From G965230615 sp965230615 (GTDB lineage Bacteria > Pseudomonadota > Gammaproteobacteria > HTCC5015), in assembly GCA_965230615.1 (NCBI GenBank), contig OZ246012.1, positions 1,736,001 to 1,800,000 of the forward strand: a stretch of DNA of 64,000 nt, given 5' to 3'. Position numbers and translations under genes: made by a program. A model generated the notes under the pieces. That model worked only from the letters and a program-made list of their open reading frames with translations, ran no database searches and had not been told where the DNA came from. Shown here one piece after another: positions 27,874 through 37,822 of the stretch. Every line of letters begins with the position of its first letter. Position 1 is the first letter of the stretch.

Positions 27874-28596
27874 ATGCCAAACTTAGCGTTTATTATCCCC
27901 ACCCTGAATGAAGCGGCCAACATCGAGCGGCTGTTGCACAGCTTACAAGGCTATCGGCAGCAAGGACATACGCTGATTGTAGTGGACGGTGGCAGCGCAG
28001 ATAATACCGTCGCATTAAGCACGCCCTTGGCTGATCAGGTTTTACAAACAACCGCACAACGCGCTGCGCAAATGAATCTCGGTGCCGCCAATACTCATGC
28101 CGAGGTGCTGGTGTTTTTGCATGCCGACTCGGTGCTACCCGCTCACGCCGATCAGTTAATCTTACAAGCACTGTCAAGCCATAACGCCCAATACGCCGAA
28201 TATGATTGGGGCCGCTTTGATGTGCAGCTCAGCGGCCAGCGATCTATCTTTAAACTGATCGCCTGTCTTATGAACCTACGCTCACGTATCACCGGCATTG
28301 CTACCGGTGATCAATGTATTTTTATCACCGCCAAAACCTTTCGTGCCCTTGGTGGCTACCCGGCTATCCCGCTGATGGAAGATATCGCTCTATCGGTCAG
28401 CTTAAAACAACACGGCTATAAGCCCGCTTGTTTAACCGCCAAGATCATCACATCAAGTCGGCGCTGGGAACAGGCAGGTATTGTTCGCACGATATTACAC
28501 ATGTGGTGGTTACGACTGTCCTATTTCCTGGGGGCCGATCCAACATCATTAGCCAAGCAGTATTATCCCAAACAACATAAACCCAATGCTGAATAA
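27874..28596 (+). CDS. Arsenosugar-type GT2 glycosyltransferase (TIGR04283-like)
   Basis: A 240-residue family 2 glycosyltransferase. The N-terminus IIPTLNEAANIE, the VVDGGSADNT nucleotide-binding turn and FLHADS (the DxD-like motif) are clear, and MEDIALSVSLKQ supplies the acidic catalytic region. Members next to arsS are placed in arsenosugar synthesis. It lies 39 bases after arsS and 30 before the next gene, so these probably form one operon. Confidence 0.85.
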   Translation: MPNLAFIIPTLNEAANIERLLHSLQGYRQQGHTLIVVDGGSADNTVALSTPLADQVLQTTAQRAAQMNLGAANTHAEVLVFLHADSVLPAHADQLILQALSSHNAQYAEYDWGRFDVQLSGQRSIFKLIACLMNLRSRITGIATGDQCIFITAKTFRALGGYPAIPLMEDIALSVSLKQHGYKPACLTAKIITSSRRWEQAGIVRTILHMWWLRLSYFLGADPTSLAKQYYPKQHKPNAE

Positions 28597-28626
28597 AGTG
28601 GCTAAGCCGCATAAGGCAATATCGCC

Positions 28627-29301
28627 ATGAGTAACTATCAATACCCTAATGGCCGTATTTTAGTGTTTGCCAAAGCGGCCATTGCGGGCCACGTAAAAAC
28701 CCGTCTGTCCCCTCGACTAAATGCTGCGCAATGTGCGCTATTGCATCAACGGCTGGTAGAGCAAACACTCACAATGCTAAGCCAGGCTATGCTCGTGCCG
28801 GTTGAGCTTTGGTATGCCGAAGCCGAATGCCATCGCAGCGTACAACAATGGTGCTCAAGATATACAGTTCCATGCCGTCAGCAATTACAGGTAGACGACT
28901 TAGGCCAACGGCTGGCCCAGGCCATGACCGACAGCCAACGCCGCAATGCATTTACCCTGATTATTGGCTGTGATTGCGCCGTACTCAACGCTCAGCATAT
29001 TGCCAAGGCCTGTGCGTTTTTAGCCGCACAAGACAACCGCGTTTTTATTAACCCAACCGAAGACGGTGGTTACATTTTGATAGGTAATAGCAGTAAGCAG
29101 GTCGCCAGCGATTTATTTGCCAATATCGATTGGGGCAGCGATAGCGTGTTTAGTACCAGCCAACAACGCCTGCAACAACTGGCGCGAAAATGGGCGCTGA
29201 CCTGGCAGCAAGGGGATATGCTATGGGACATTGACCGGCCTGCAGATCTTGACCGCTTACAAGACTCAGGTTATAAACATTTATTACAGGGCCTTTTATA
29301 A
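28627..29301 (+). CDS. Arsenosugar-type glycosyltransferase (TIGR04282-like)
   Basis: A 224-residue protein of the DUF2064/TIGR04282 group, with a GT-A-like fold. The N-terminus GRILVFAKAAIAGHVKTRLSP, in part, gives the nucleotide-binding pattern, and GCDCAVL and NPTEDGGYILIG are conserved family segments. With the previous gene and arsS it forms the core arsenosugar cluster. The porin gene starts almost immediately after its stop. Confidence 0.85.
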   Translation: MSNYQYPNGRILVFAKAAIAGHVKTRLSPRLNAAQCALLHQRLVEQTLTMLSQAMLVPVELWYAEAECHRSVQQWCSRYTVPCRQQLQVDDLGQRLAQAMTDSQRRNAFTLIIGCDCAVLNAQHIAKACAFLAAQDNRVFINPTEDGGYILIGNSSKQVASDLFANIDWGSDSVFSTSQQRLQQLARKWALTWQQGDMLWDIDRPADLDRLQDSGYKHLLQGLL

Positions 29302-29303
29302 TA

Positions 29304-30179
29304 ATGACAAGAATAATGATAACCCAACAACGGTTTTTTATCTGTGCTGCCATTTGCCTCAGCATGCTGCTGAATCACGCCATGGTGTTTGCCCAAAGTG
29401 AGCAGGCACCAAGCAGCCAACAGGCAAAAAAAACAGCAGCGAAAAAGCCAACTAAGCAAACACTGCCGCGAATTGAGTTGGGTGTGGGTTTAGCCGCTAT
29501 TTATACTAATGAATATCGCGGTTCTAAAGAAAGCCGCTCAGGGGCTTTTCCTGTACCCTATCTGGTGTATCGCGGCAAAATCCTCAAAGCCAACCGGCGC
29601 GGTGTTCGCGCTGAGCTTTATGAGAATGACAAGCTGGCCTTTAATATCAGTATGAACGGCTCAGTCTCCAGTAGTAGCACGGATAATCCATTGCGGCGCG
29701 GCATGCCACGCTTAGACCCCAGCTTTGAGCTGGGTCCTTCGGTCAACTTTAAGTTAGTCGATGACCGCCTGTTGTTTCGTTTGCCTGTGCGTGCGGTCTA
29801 CACGGTGAACTCCGATGGCATTGATTATATTGGCAATCTGTTTAATCCCAACTTTCTATGGCATGGCCGTTTTGGCCAGCGCTGGCGCTATCGATACACT
29901 GCCGGCTTTTACTTCGCCGATGATGACTACCATGACTATTACTACGCGGTGGACCCACAATTTGTCACCGCCACCCGCCCGGCTTATGTCGCCGAGGGCG
30001 GCTATAGCGGCTTCTCTAATCAGATAACTGTCTCGCGACGACAGGGTAAATGGTGGCTAGGGGGCTTTTTACGCTATGACAATTTATCGGGCACGAACTT
30101 CTTAGACAGCCCGCTGGTCGAAACAAAAAACTTCTACACCATGGGCTTGGCAGCCACATGGATATTTGGGAATTTTTAA
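29304..30179 (+). CDS. MipA/OmpV family outer membrane protein
   Basis: A 291-residue protein with a signal peptide (hydrophobic 11-28, cut after VFAQ) and a Lys/Gln-rich linker, then alternating strands typical of a small beta-barrel. It starts GVGLAAIYTNEYRG and ends with an aromatic residue (FGNF), as outer membrane barrels do. Family members interact with lytic transglycosylases or act as porins. It starts two bases after the stop of the glycosyltransferase gene. An in-frame ATG four codons on could be the real start. Confidence 0.85.
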   Translation: MTRIMITQQRFFICAAICLSMLLNHAMVFAQSEQAPSSQQAKKTAAKKPTKQTLPRIELGVGLAAIYTNEYRGSKESRSGAFPVPYLVYRGKILKANRRGVRAELYENDKLAFNISMNGSVSSSSTDNPLRRGMPRLDPSFELGPSVNFKLVDDRLLFRLPVRAVYTVNSDGIDYIGNLFNPNFLWHGRFGQRWRYRYTAGFYFADDDYHDYYYAVDPQFVTATRPAYVAEGGYSGFSNQITVSRRQGKWWLGGFLRYDNLSGTNFLDSPLVETKNFYTMGLAATWIFGNF

Positions 30180-30434
30180 GCTTTATCATGAGTTTAGCTT
30201 GCATTTTAACCAGGGCTTTTACCCTCAACTGGCAGTTTATTGCCCAAAGAGTGATCTTTGTGGGCTTCGCAAGGGGGGATTTTTCCAAAGATTATTCGTA
30301 CCCTCGGATTTGCCTGCCAAAATTCATTCGCACCCAGGGGTTCTTTCGGAATATGACCGGAATATGGGAGGTATTTATCTAATGTTATTAGATATTTGGG
30401 TAATAATTTGTTTTTCTGCTAAGCTTGCCGCGCT

Positions 30435-31325
30435 ATGAATATGAAACAAGCCACGACAATGAACACCGAGCAGCTGCAAAAATGGCTGCCGAATATCCTA
30501 TCGGCCATCATTGTAATTTTGATCGCCTATACCTTGGTCAATGTCGTGTGGCTATTTTTGGCAGAACCTGAAGAAGTCGTGGCGGTAGCCCCGCAAAATA
30601 ATACGCAAAAGCCGAATAAAGCGCCTAAATCCATCGAATTTGCCAGTGCAATCGTGCAAAAACACTTGTTTGGCGAGGCCGAGATCAAAGCCCCCGACGT
30701 GGCGCCCAGTGCTGTGCCGCTCTCGCAGTTAAATTTAAAGCTGCGCGGCATTATTGCCATTGGCGAAGAAGATGGTCTGGCCATTATTGCCAAGAGCAAT
30801 AAAGAGCAGGTTTATAAGGTCGGCGAGAATGTCGCCGGTAACGCTAAGCTGAAAGCCGTATATGCAGATAGCGTCATATTAGAAAGCAGTCGCGGCTTAG
30901 AAAAACTGGAGCTTGCTAAAGACAAGCCGCTATTTGAATTCTCTGAAGCCAGACCGAGCCGGTCGGCGCGGGGTCAGCCGGTAGCGCCTGCCAACAATGC
31001 CCCGGCTGCCGCCCCTCAATCTCTGGCCGAATACCGCAAGCAGTTTATTCGTAATCCGGCTGCTTTGGCCGAGATTGCCGATGTCGCACCGGTACAGGTT
31101 GGCGGCAAGTTTCAGGGCTTTCGTATTAAGCCGAAAAAAGATGACCCGGTTTTTGGGGCATTGGGTTTAGAAGATGGCGATATCGTCACAACCGTTAACG
31201 GTATTGCACTGGATAAACCAGAAAATGGCATTAAGGCCTTACGTAAATTAAGTAAGGCTAAACGACTGGATGTCACCGTGTTGCGCAATGGCAGCCCAAC
31301 ACAGATCCAGCACCAGATTCGCTAG
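30435..31325 (+). CDS. gspC: Type II secretion protein GspC
   Basis: A 296-residue inner-membrane protein: one membrane helix at about 19-38, a proline-rich linker, the homology region (about 75-160, QLNLKLRGII) that contacts the secretin, and a C-terminal PDZ domain (about 210-296, FRIKPKKDDPVFGALGLEDGD, in part). It connects the GspD secretin to the inner-membrane platform and takes part in substrate choice. It opens the gsp operon. The 255 bases upstream hold no other gene and should contain the promoter. Confidence 0.92.
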   Translation: MNMKQATTMNTEQLQKWLPNILSAIIVILIAYTLVNVVWLFLAEPEEVVAVAPQNNTQKPNKAPKSIEFASAIVQKHLFGEAEIKAPDVAPSAVPLSQLNLKLRGIIAIGEEDGLAIIAKSNKEQVYKVGENVAGNAKLKAVYADSVILESSRGLEKLELAKDKPLFEFSEARPSRSARGQPVAPANNAPAAAPQSLAEYRKQFIRNPAALAEIADVAPVQVGGKFQGFRIKPKKDDPVFGALGLEDGDIVTTVNGIALDKPENGIKALRKLSKAKRLDVTVLRNGSPTQIQHQIR

Positions 31326-31462
31326 CCAATAGGCTGGCAAATGCAGTGAAGCCAATGCTATTAGCACTGGCACAGATTACAAATTAGGGAAAGTAGCTGT
31401 ATAACCATCAAGCTGTATTGGCGGTTATTGTGAATAGGGTTACTTTGGAATGTGGGGGGCTT

Positions 31463-31500
31463 ACCACTTAATGGCAGCATGCTAACTATCATTAAGTGGT
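31463..31500. other. Perfect 11-bp hairpin between gspC and gspD
   Basis: ACCACTTAATG and CATTAAGTGGT are perfect reverse complements around a 16-base loop. They sit in an unusually long 216-base gap within the operon. No T run follows, so this is not a standard terminator. It could be an mRNA processing or stability element, or an operator for a second promoter. Confidence 0.5.
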
Positions 31501-31541
31501 GAGCTTTAATAAGAAAACGTTACTTTTTATATAGCGCTTTT

Positions 31542-33638
31542 ATGAAAATAACAAAATTGAATACCGATGTCTCACACCACGACAGGCCAGTACTGAGCTT
31601 GGCAGCTCAACTGCGCCGCTGTGGCCATTTACTCAAACAGTCATTGCAGTCGGGCTTTCTGACGATTATGTGCTGCTTGCTGATCAATACGGTACACGCA
31701 CAAGAAGGCGGTGCTGCGACCATTAACCTGGAAAACGCAGATATTCGCCAACTGATCAATACGGTCTCACGTGCCACCGGCAAGAACTTTATTATCGACC
31801 CGCGGGTAAAAGCCAAAGTGACGGTGGTCTCGTCCAAGGCTATGGAGAAAGAAGAACTCTACGAAGTGTTTCTTTCTATCCTGCAAGTACACGGTTTTTC
31901 AGCCGTACCGGGTGATGGCATTATTAAAATTGTGCCCGATGTTAACGCCAAACAAGGGGCGGTACCCACCGGCAGCACAGCCGGTAGCTATGCCGGTACT
32001 GACCAATTGATCACGCAGGTTATCAGCTTAGAGAATGTTGCGGCTAATCAGCTAGTGCCTATTTTGCGTCCATTAGTGCCGCAGCAAGGCCATCTGGCAG
32101 CGTATGCGCCATCGAATGTATTGGTGGTCACCGACAGGGCGATCAATATCAAACGTCTGGCCCAGGTGATCAAACGCATCGACCGCCCAGACAGCGATGA
32201 TATTGAAGTGGTCAAATTAAAGTATGCCTCAGCGGCAGAAATTGTGCGCATCATTACCCAGCTGCAGCAGAAAACCCCGCAAGGCGGTGCTAACTTACCT
32301 GGCCAGTCTTCGGTGATTGCCGATGACCGCACCAATGTTATTTTGCTACGCGGTGACCGTGCCGCACGCAGTAAAGTCCGCAAGATTGTGGCGCAATTAG
32401 ATACCCCGCTCGATAGCGCTGGCGGTAATACCAAGGTTATCTTTTTGAAATACGCCGATGCCACCGAGATGGTGAGCATTCTGCAAGGCGTCTCAGCCAA
32501 TGTGGTTGACCCAGAAAACCAGCAGCCCGGCGGCAATAACAACGCGAACCGCCGTCGCAGCAACCGTCCAGAAGTCGATATTCAAGCCGATGAAAACAAC
32601 AATGCGCTGATTATCACAGCCTCACAAGCCATTATCCGTCAGCTGGAAAGCATTATTTACCAACTCGATATCCAACGCGCACAGGTGTTGATCGAGGCCG
32701 TTATTGCTGAGGTGTCATTGGATCTGGCCAAAGAACTGGGCGCCCAGTTTATCACCCGCGACCAGGATGGCGATGGCGTTATCGGTGGCAGTTTGTTTTC
32801 CCAGTCACTCGACTTAGCCGCTTTTGCTGCCGGTACCGGTGGCTCACCCGGCGACGGCTTAACCCTGGGTATTGGTGATGAGACAGGCAACCGACAATTT
32901 GGTTTTGTCTTGCGCGCGCTAAACGGCGATGCGGCAACCAATATTTTATCGACACCCACGCTGGTGACGCTGGACAACGTTGAAGCCGAAATTGTGTTTG
33001 GTCAAAACGTACCGTTTGTGACTGGTAGCTTTAGTAATACCGGTGCCAGCAGTGGCGCGACTAACCCGTTCCAAACCATCGAACGTGAAGATGTGGGTAT
33101 TACCCTGAAAGTGAAACCCCAAATCAATGAAGGCGATGCGATCCGCTTAGAGATCGAACAGGAAGTATCAAATATCGCTGAGAGTGCGGCATCGGTGAGC
33201 GATGTCATCACCAATAAGCGTTCGATCAAAACCGAGGTCATGGTCACCGATGGTCAAATGATTGTGCTCGGTGGTCTGATCGAAGACACTTTTCGCGACA
33301 GTGTACAAAAGGTGCCGATCCTCGGCAGCATTCCCATTCTGGGACATTTGTTTAAATCTACCCGCACAACCAAGCTAAAAACCAACTTAATGGTTTTTAT
33401 CCGGCCGGTGATTTTACACAGTGATGAAGAGATTGATTACTACTCCTCACGTAAGTACAAGCTGATTCAAGAACGTCAGCGTGAGGCGAAGGTCAGCAAA
33501 CGCGGTCTGATTCGTAAAGCAGTACAAGAACTGCCAGAGATCGAAGTGTTGTTTACCCCAATGCCAGAAAAAAAGGTTAAGCCTGCCGACGACGCGCTTG
33601 AAGCTGAGAACTTCGAAGCTTCATTTGATGACAACTAA
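31542..33638 (+). CDS. gspD: Type II secretion secretin GspD
   Basis: A 698-residue outer-membrane channel subunit. A signal peptide with a long n-region ends near residue 54 (VHAQ). N0 (about 60-135) and N1-N3 domains (about 150-400) follow, N3 containing an Asn/Arg-rich insert. The secretin core shows LSTPTLVTLDN, VPFVTGSF and GGLIEDTFRD. The C-terminal 80 residues are charged and could be the pilotin-binding S-domain. It forms the exit pore for folded substrates. Confidence 0.96.
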   Translation: MKITKLNTDVSHHDRPVLSLAAQLRRCGHLLKQSLQSGFLTIMCCLLINTVHAQEGGAATINLENADIRQLINTVSRATGKNFIIDPRVKAKVTVVSSKAMEKEELYEVFLSILQVHGFSAVPGDGIIKIVPDVNAKQGAVPTGSTAGSYAGTDQLITQVISLENVAANQLVPILRPLVPQQGHLAAYAPSNVLVVTDRAINIKRLAQVIKRIDRPDSDDIEVVKLKYASAAEIVRIITQLQQKTPQGGANLPGQSSVIADDRTNVILLRGDRAARSKVRKIVAQLDTPLDSAGGNTKVIFLKYADATEMVSILQGVSANVVDPENQQPGGNNNANRRRSNRPEVDIQADENNNALIITASQAIIRQLESIIYQLDIQRAQVLIEAVIAEVSLDLAKELGAQFITRDQDGDGVIGGSLFSQSLDLAAFAAGTGGSPGDGLTLGIGDETGNRQFGFVLRALNGDAATNILSTPTLVTLDNVEAEIVFGQNVPFVTGSFSNTGASSGATNPFQTIEREDVGITLKVKPQINEGDAIRLEIEQEVSNIAESAASVSDVITNKRSIKTEVMVTDGQMIVLGGLIEDTFRDSVQKVPILGSIPILGHLFKSTRTTKLKTNLMVFIRPVILHSDEEIDYYSSRKYKLIQERQREAKVSKRGLIRKAVQELPEIEVLFTPMPEKKVKPADDALEAENFEASFDDN

Positions 33639-33649
33639 CGCAAGCGAAT

Positions 33650-35287
33650 ATGAGTAATACTGTGGTTGATGACGAGCTAACACCGAACAGCGACAATAGC
33701 GAAGCCAGTAGCCCCCGCCCTCCGGAAGCCACGGAGCAAACGGCGGCAACGCCAATCGCCCCCGAAGCCAACACCGAAGAGACGACTGCGGAGGCTGAGC
33801 CTGTTGATCAGCGCCCAGTGGCCATGCCGAGCTACTTATTCGCCAAACGCCATGGCACGATATTGCACACCGAAGACGATGGCAGTATCACCATCATTTA
33901 CCGCCCAGGCATTAAGCCTGCCACACTGGCTGAGCTGCGCCGTTATACCGGACGGCCATTCAAGCTTGAGCAGGCCAAAGACGAGGAAGACTTTGACACT
34001 CGCCTGGCTGCGGCCTATGACCGTGGCACCAGTGGTGCCCAGGCCATGGTGGATGGTATGGGTGATGAGCTGGATTTACACCAGGTGGCCGAGTCGTTAC
34101 CCGAGCCTGAAGATCTGCTCGAATCAGAAGATGATGCGCCGATTATTCGCTTATTAAATGCCCTGCTATCGCAGGCTATTAAAGAAAACGCTTCAGATAT
34201 TCATATTGAAACCTTCGAGTCGCGCTTATTGGTCAGAATGCGGATCGATGGGGTGCTGCGAGAAATTCTAGAACCGCCGAAAACACTGGCTCCGCTGGTT
34301 ATCTCGCGTATCAAGGTAATGGCGAGGCTGGATATTGCTGAAAAACGCTTACCCCAAGATGGTCGCATCTCATTAAAAGTGGGTGGCCGACCGGTGGATG
34401 TGCGGGTCTCAACCCTGCCCTCCGGCCATGGCGAGCGGGTTGTTATGCGCTTGTTAGATAAACAGGCAGGCCGCCTCAACCTAGAACACTTAGGCATGGC
34501 GGACAAAACCCTCGAACAAATCAAATCGGTGATCAGCAAACCGCATGGTATTTTCCTGGTCACAGGCCCCACGGGTTCGGGTAAAACCACAACCTTATAT
34601 GCCGCGATTATGCAGCTCAATGATATGAGCCGTAATATCCTCACCGTTGAAGACCCGATTGAATATTATCTCGATGGTATTGGCCAGACGCAGGTCAACA
34701 CCAAAGTCGATATGAGCTTTGCCCGTGGCCTGCGCGCTATTTTGCGACAAGACCCGGATGTGGTGATGGTCGGTGAGATTCGTGACTTAGAAACCGCCGA
34801 GATTGCAGTGCAAGCCAGTTTAACCGGTCATATGGTGTTCTCTACCTTGCATACCAACACCGCTGTGGGCGCGGTAACCCGCCTGCGTGATATGGGTGTT
34901 GAGCCATTTTTGCTCTCCTCGACGCTGCTTGGGGTACTCTCACAACGGCTGGTGCGGGTGCTTTGCCCAGAGTGTAAAACACCGTATACCGCCAACGAAA
35001 GTGACTGCCGAATTCTTGATCTGGATCCCAGTGATCCACCAACGCTGTACCATCCTAACGGCTGTGCCGAGTGTAATAACCTGGGTTATATCGGCCGTAG
35101 TGGTATTCATGAGCTGGTGATCATTGATAAAAACCTGCAGCAAATGATCCACGATGGCGCGGGAGAGCTGGCCTTAGAGCATGAAGCCCGCAAAACCACC
35201 ATTAGCATGCGACAGGATGGTGTTGAAAAAGTCTTAAGCGGTTATACTTCACTCGAAGAGATACTGCGTGTGAGTAAGGGTGATTAA
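33650..35287 (+). CDS. gspE: Type II secretion ATPase GspE
   Basis: A 545-residue cytoplasmic ATPase. Residues 1-60 are an acidic, Ala/Glu/Thr-rich extension of low complexity. The GspE N-domain follows (YRPGIKPATLAELRRYTG, in part). Walker A GPTGSGKTT is near 306-314, the Asp box and Walker B in EDPIEYY and VGEIRD. A four-cysteine zinc module has CPEC near 439 and CAEC near 472. It drives pseudopilus assembly. The start lies 11 bases after gspD. Confidence 0.96.
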   Translation: MSNTVVDDELTPNSDNSEASSPRPPEATEQTAATPIAPEANTEETTAEAEPVDQRPVAMPSYLFAKRHGTILHTEDDGSITIIYRPGIKPATLAELRRYTGRPFKLEQAKDEEDFDTRLAAAYDRGTSGAQAMVDGMGDELDLHQVAESLPEPEDLLESEDDAPIIRLLNALLSQAIKENASDIHIETFESRLLVRMRIDGVLREILEPPKTLAPLVISRIKVMARLDIAEKRLPQDGRISLKVGGRPVDVRVSTLPSGHGERVVMRLLDKQAGRLNLEHLGMADKTLEQIKSVISKPHGIFLVTGPTGSGKTTTLYAAIMQLNDMSRNILTVEDPIEYYLDGIGQTQVNTKVDMSFARGLRAILRQDPDVVMVGEIRDLETAEIAVQASLTGHMVFSTLHTNTAVGAVTRLRDMGVEPFLLSSTLLGVLSQRLVRVLCPECKTPYTANESDCRILDLDPSDPPTLYHPNGCAECNNLGYIGRSGIHELVIIDKNLQQMIHDGAGELALEHEARKTTISMRQDGVEKVLSGYTSLEEILRVSKGD

Positions 35288-35397
35288 TTACGCTTAACAC
35301 CCGTGCAAACACCGGCGGAACGTTCTTTATTGAACATTCTGGGGCGATCAAAGCCTAAGGAAGCCTAAGCAACTGCTTAATAGACTAAAAAAACATT

Positions 35398-36621
35398 ATG
35401 CCTGCATTTGAATATACCGCGTTAAATACCAAAGGTCGGGAAGAAAAAGGCGTCTTAGAAGGCGAAAATGCCCGTGCAGTACGCCAGGCATTGCGCGAGA
35501 AGGGCCTGACACCCACAGCGGTTAACGAGACCAATAAAACCGAGTCGCAAAGCAGTGGCAGCGGCCTGTCATTTAAAATCGGCGGCAAAGTCGGCAATAA
35601 AGACCTGTCTTTATTTACCCGCCAGCTGGCAACCCTGGTACGCTCCGGCACCCCGCTCGAAGAAGGCTTATCCACGGTCTCCAAACAAACCACCAAAAAT
35701 TCAGTGAAAAGCGTACTGCTCAATGTGCGCTCCAAAGTGCTTGAGGGTCATTCGCTGGCCTCAGCACTCAAAGAACACCCACGGGTATTTCCAGTCCTCT
35801 ATCAAGCCACGGTTGCTGCCGGTGAGCAGGCTGGCCACCTGGACTTGGTGCTTGAACGCCTGGCCGAATACACCGAAGCCCGCCAGGAGATGAACCAAAA
35901 AGTCGGTATGGCCTTGTTATATCCGGTGATTCTCAGCTTATTGGCCATTACCATTGTCGTTGGCCTGATGGTTTTTATCGTGCCGCAAATCGTCGGCGTA
36001 TTTGAGGATATGCAGTCGGAGCTACCCGCCCTGACCCAAATCCTGATCGGCACCAGTGACTTTATCAAGGCCTATGGTCTGTATTTACTGGCCGTGATTA
36101 TCGCGGGCTATATTATTTTCAAACGCATGCTGCGTAATCCGCAGTTTCAGTTTCGCTATGACACCTTTCTGCTGGGCTTACCGGTGATCGGCGAGCTGGT
36201 GCGGGGTATTAACACGGCCCGCTTTGCTCGCACCTTAAGTATTCTGGCCGCCAGTGGTGTGCCTATTCTGGAAGCGCTTGGCATTGCCTCTGAAGTGGTG
36301 CGCAATATGCCCATGAAACAAGCTATTGATAATGCCACCATCCGCGTGCGCGAGGGTACCAGCATTAGCCGCTCACTGGAGCAGTCGGGCCTGTTCCCGC
36401 CGATTACCATGCACTTGATCGCCAGTGGTGAGAGCAGTGGTAAGCTCGAAGAAATGCTCGAGCGTGCTGCCCAACATCAGGAAAAAGACACCAGCAATGC
36501 CGTGGCTGTATTTGTTGGCCTGTTTGAACCGATGATGATTCTCTTTATGGCTGTGATGGTATTGGTGATTGTGCTGGCCATTCTGTTGCCAATTTTTAAT
36601 ATGAACCAGTTGGTGAGTTAG
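35398..36621 (+). CDS. gspF: Type II secretion platform protein GspF
   Basis: A 407-residue inner-membrane protein with the duplicated GspF domain, about residues 72-195 and 275-397. Membrane helices lie near 173-196, 225-245 and 378-400. GspF couples the GspE motor to pseudopilin addition. It begins FEYTALNTKGREEKG, the usual family opening. A 110-base gap separates it from gspE, and the rhombosortase gene follows in the opposite direction, 9 bases past its stop. Confidence 0.95.
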   Translation: MPAFEYTALNTKGREEKGVLEGENARAVRQALREKGLTPTAVNETNKTESQSSGSGLSFKIGGKVGNKDLSLFTRQLATLVRSGTPLEEGLSTVSKQTTKNSVKSVLLNVRSKVLEGHSLASALKEHPRVFPVLYQATVAAGEQAGHLDLVLERLAEYTEARQEMNQKVGMALLYPVILSLLAITIVVGLMVFIVPQIVGVFEDMQSELPALTQILIGTSDFIKAYGLYLLAVIIAGYIIFKRMLRNPQFQFRYDTFLLGLPVIGELVRGINTARFARTLSILAASGVPILEALGIASEVVRNMPMKQAIDNATIRVREGTSISRSLEQSGLFPPITMHLIASGESSGKLEEMLERAAQHQEKDTSNAVAVFVGLFEPMMILFMAVMVLVIVLAILLPIFNMNQLVS

Positions 36622-36630
36622 CCTACTAGC

Positions 36631-37233
36631 CTAGTCCTCTGCTTTGGCCTGCAGCCGAGCCCAAAGCCATAGACCCAGGGTACTGAGCAGGCCACCTATC
36701 GCCCCATATAAATGCGCATCAACCACAACATTGCCGCCCGAGCTGGCCTCAGAACCCGGTAGTGGGCCCTGCCACTGTTCCCAAAATAACTTCGCGGCAA
36801 ACCCCAGCAAGGTCAGCCAGACAATCGGCCGGGGCAGCTGCTTATCAGCCAGTAATCCCGCCACAAACAATCCATGCAAAAAACCTGACATGCCCACATA
36901 CCAAGACACCGCTGGGCTGAATACATATAAGCCAATCGCCACAACCGCTATGCACACCCCGATATGCAATAACCACTGTTTAGTCGTTTGCTGGCTGCCA
37001 AATAAGCCCCAGAGCAATAGCAGACCAATATTGTTGAGCAGCCAATGTGACCAGCCCAGATGCATAAATTGACCACTGAGCAATCGCCAAAGCTCACCCT
37101 GGGCGATCAGACTGCGTTCATAGCGCAGGACTAGACTTAGTTCGAACCCTTGCAGGCCAGCGGTGATAATTAATAGTGTGCCTGGTAGAACCCAGGACAA
37201 AAATTTTGGACTAAGCATTTTATCCGGCATCAT
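36631..37233 (-). CDS. rrtA: Rhombosortase (rhomboid-family intramembrane protease)
   Basis: A 200-residue membrane protease with about six helices. The catalytic dyad is Ser116 in VGMSGFLHG and His174 in VDAHLYGAIGG; RLLSGQFMHLGWSHWLLNN, in part, is the rhomboid loop. Rhombosortases cut the GlyGly-CTERM tail of T2SS substrates. The gene is inverted inside the gsp operon, convergent with gspF and divergent from gspG. Two GlyGly-CTERM proteins are encoded about 7 kb downstream. No strong ribosome site is seen; an ATG one codon later is equally likely. Confidence 0.88.
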   Translation of the reverse strand: MMPDKMLSPKFLSWVLPGTLLIITAGLQGFELSLVLRYERSLIAQGELWRLLSGQFMHLGWSHWLLNNIGLLLLWGLFGSQQTTKQWLLHIGVCIAVVAIGLYVFSPAVSWYVGMSGFLHGLFVAGLLADKQLPRPIVWLTLLGFAAKLFWEQWQGPLPGSEASSGGNVVVDAHLYGAIGGLLSTLGLWLWARLQAKAED

Positions 37234-37318
37234 TAAAAATGGTATATTGGGTGATTGTTTAGGGGGCTTTTAGAGCATTACATTAACTTCGTGCAAATAC
37301 CATCATAAGGAGCACCAA

Positions 37319-37750
37319 GTGGTTAAATTTCGTCAAATTACAAAAATACAGTCTGTTCAACAGGGTTTCACCTTGATTGAAATCATGGTCGTGGTTGCCA
37401 TTATCTCTATTCTCGCCGTGGCTATTGTGCCTAATGTTATCAGCAATATCGACAAAGCCAATGTCAGTAAAGCACAAAGTGATATCCGCGCGATAGAAGG
37501 CGCTCTGGACATGTTCCGTCTGGAGAATGGCAAATATCCCAGCACCGACCAGGGCTTACAAGCATTGACACAACCTTCAAAAGCCGGTGGTGAAGGTCAA
37601 TTGAGAAAGCTCAGCAAAGACCCTTGGGGCAACGAGTACCAATACCTGTCGCCTGGCGAACATTCACGCGTTGATATCTACTCTTTAGGCGCTGACGGCG
37701 CGATTGGTGGCGAAGGTTACGACGCTGATATTGGCAACTGGAACCTTTAA
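37319..37750 (+). CDS. gspG: Major pseudopilin GspG
   Basis: A 143-residue prepilin. The GTG start is supported by AAGGAG 6 bases upstream. Cleavage is expected between Gly16 and Phe17 (QQGFTLIEIM), with Glu at position 5 of the mature chain. The calcium-binding loop and the usual C-terminus (DIYSLGADGAIGGEGYDADI, in part) are present. GspG forms the body of the pseudopilus. The divergent rhombosortase gene starts about 85 bases upstream, so a promoter for gspG-N may lie between them. Confidence 0.96.
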   Translation: MVKFRQITKIQSVQQGFTLIEIMVVVAIISILAVAIVPNVISNIDKANVSKAQSDIRAIEGALDMFRLENGKYPSTDQGLQALTQPSKAGGEGQLRKLSKDPWGNEYQYLSPGEHSRVDIYSLGADGAIGGEGYDADIGNWNL

Positions 37751-37822
37751 TGCGGTATGTGAGTGGTCACTAAGCGCATTCACTCACACTATCGCATGCA
37801 GTATGCCACCCTCCACAACGAT

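Noticed and set aside
32048..32563. Minus-strand 171-codon frame within gspD
   Set aside because: It is a shadow of gspD, which has full family support.
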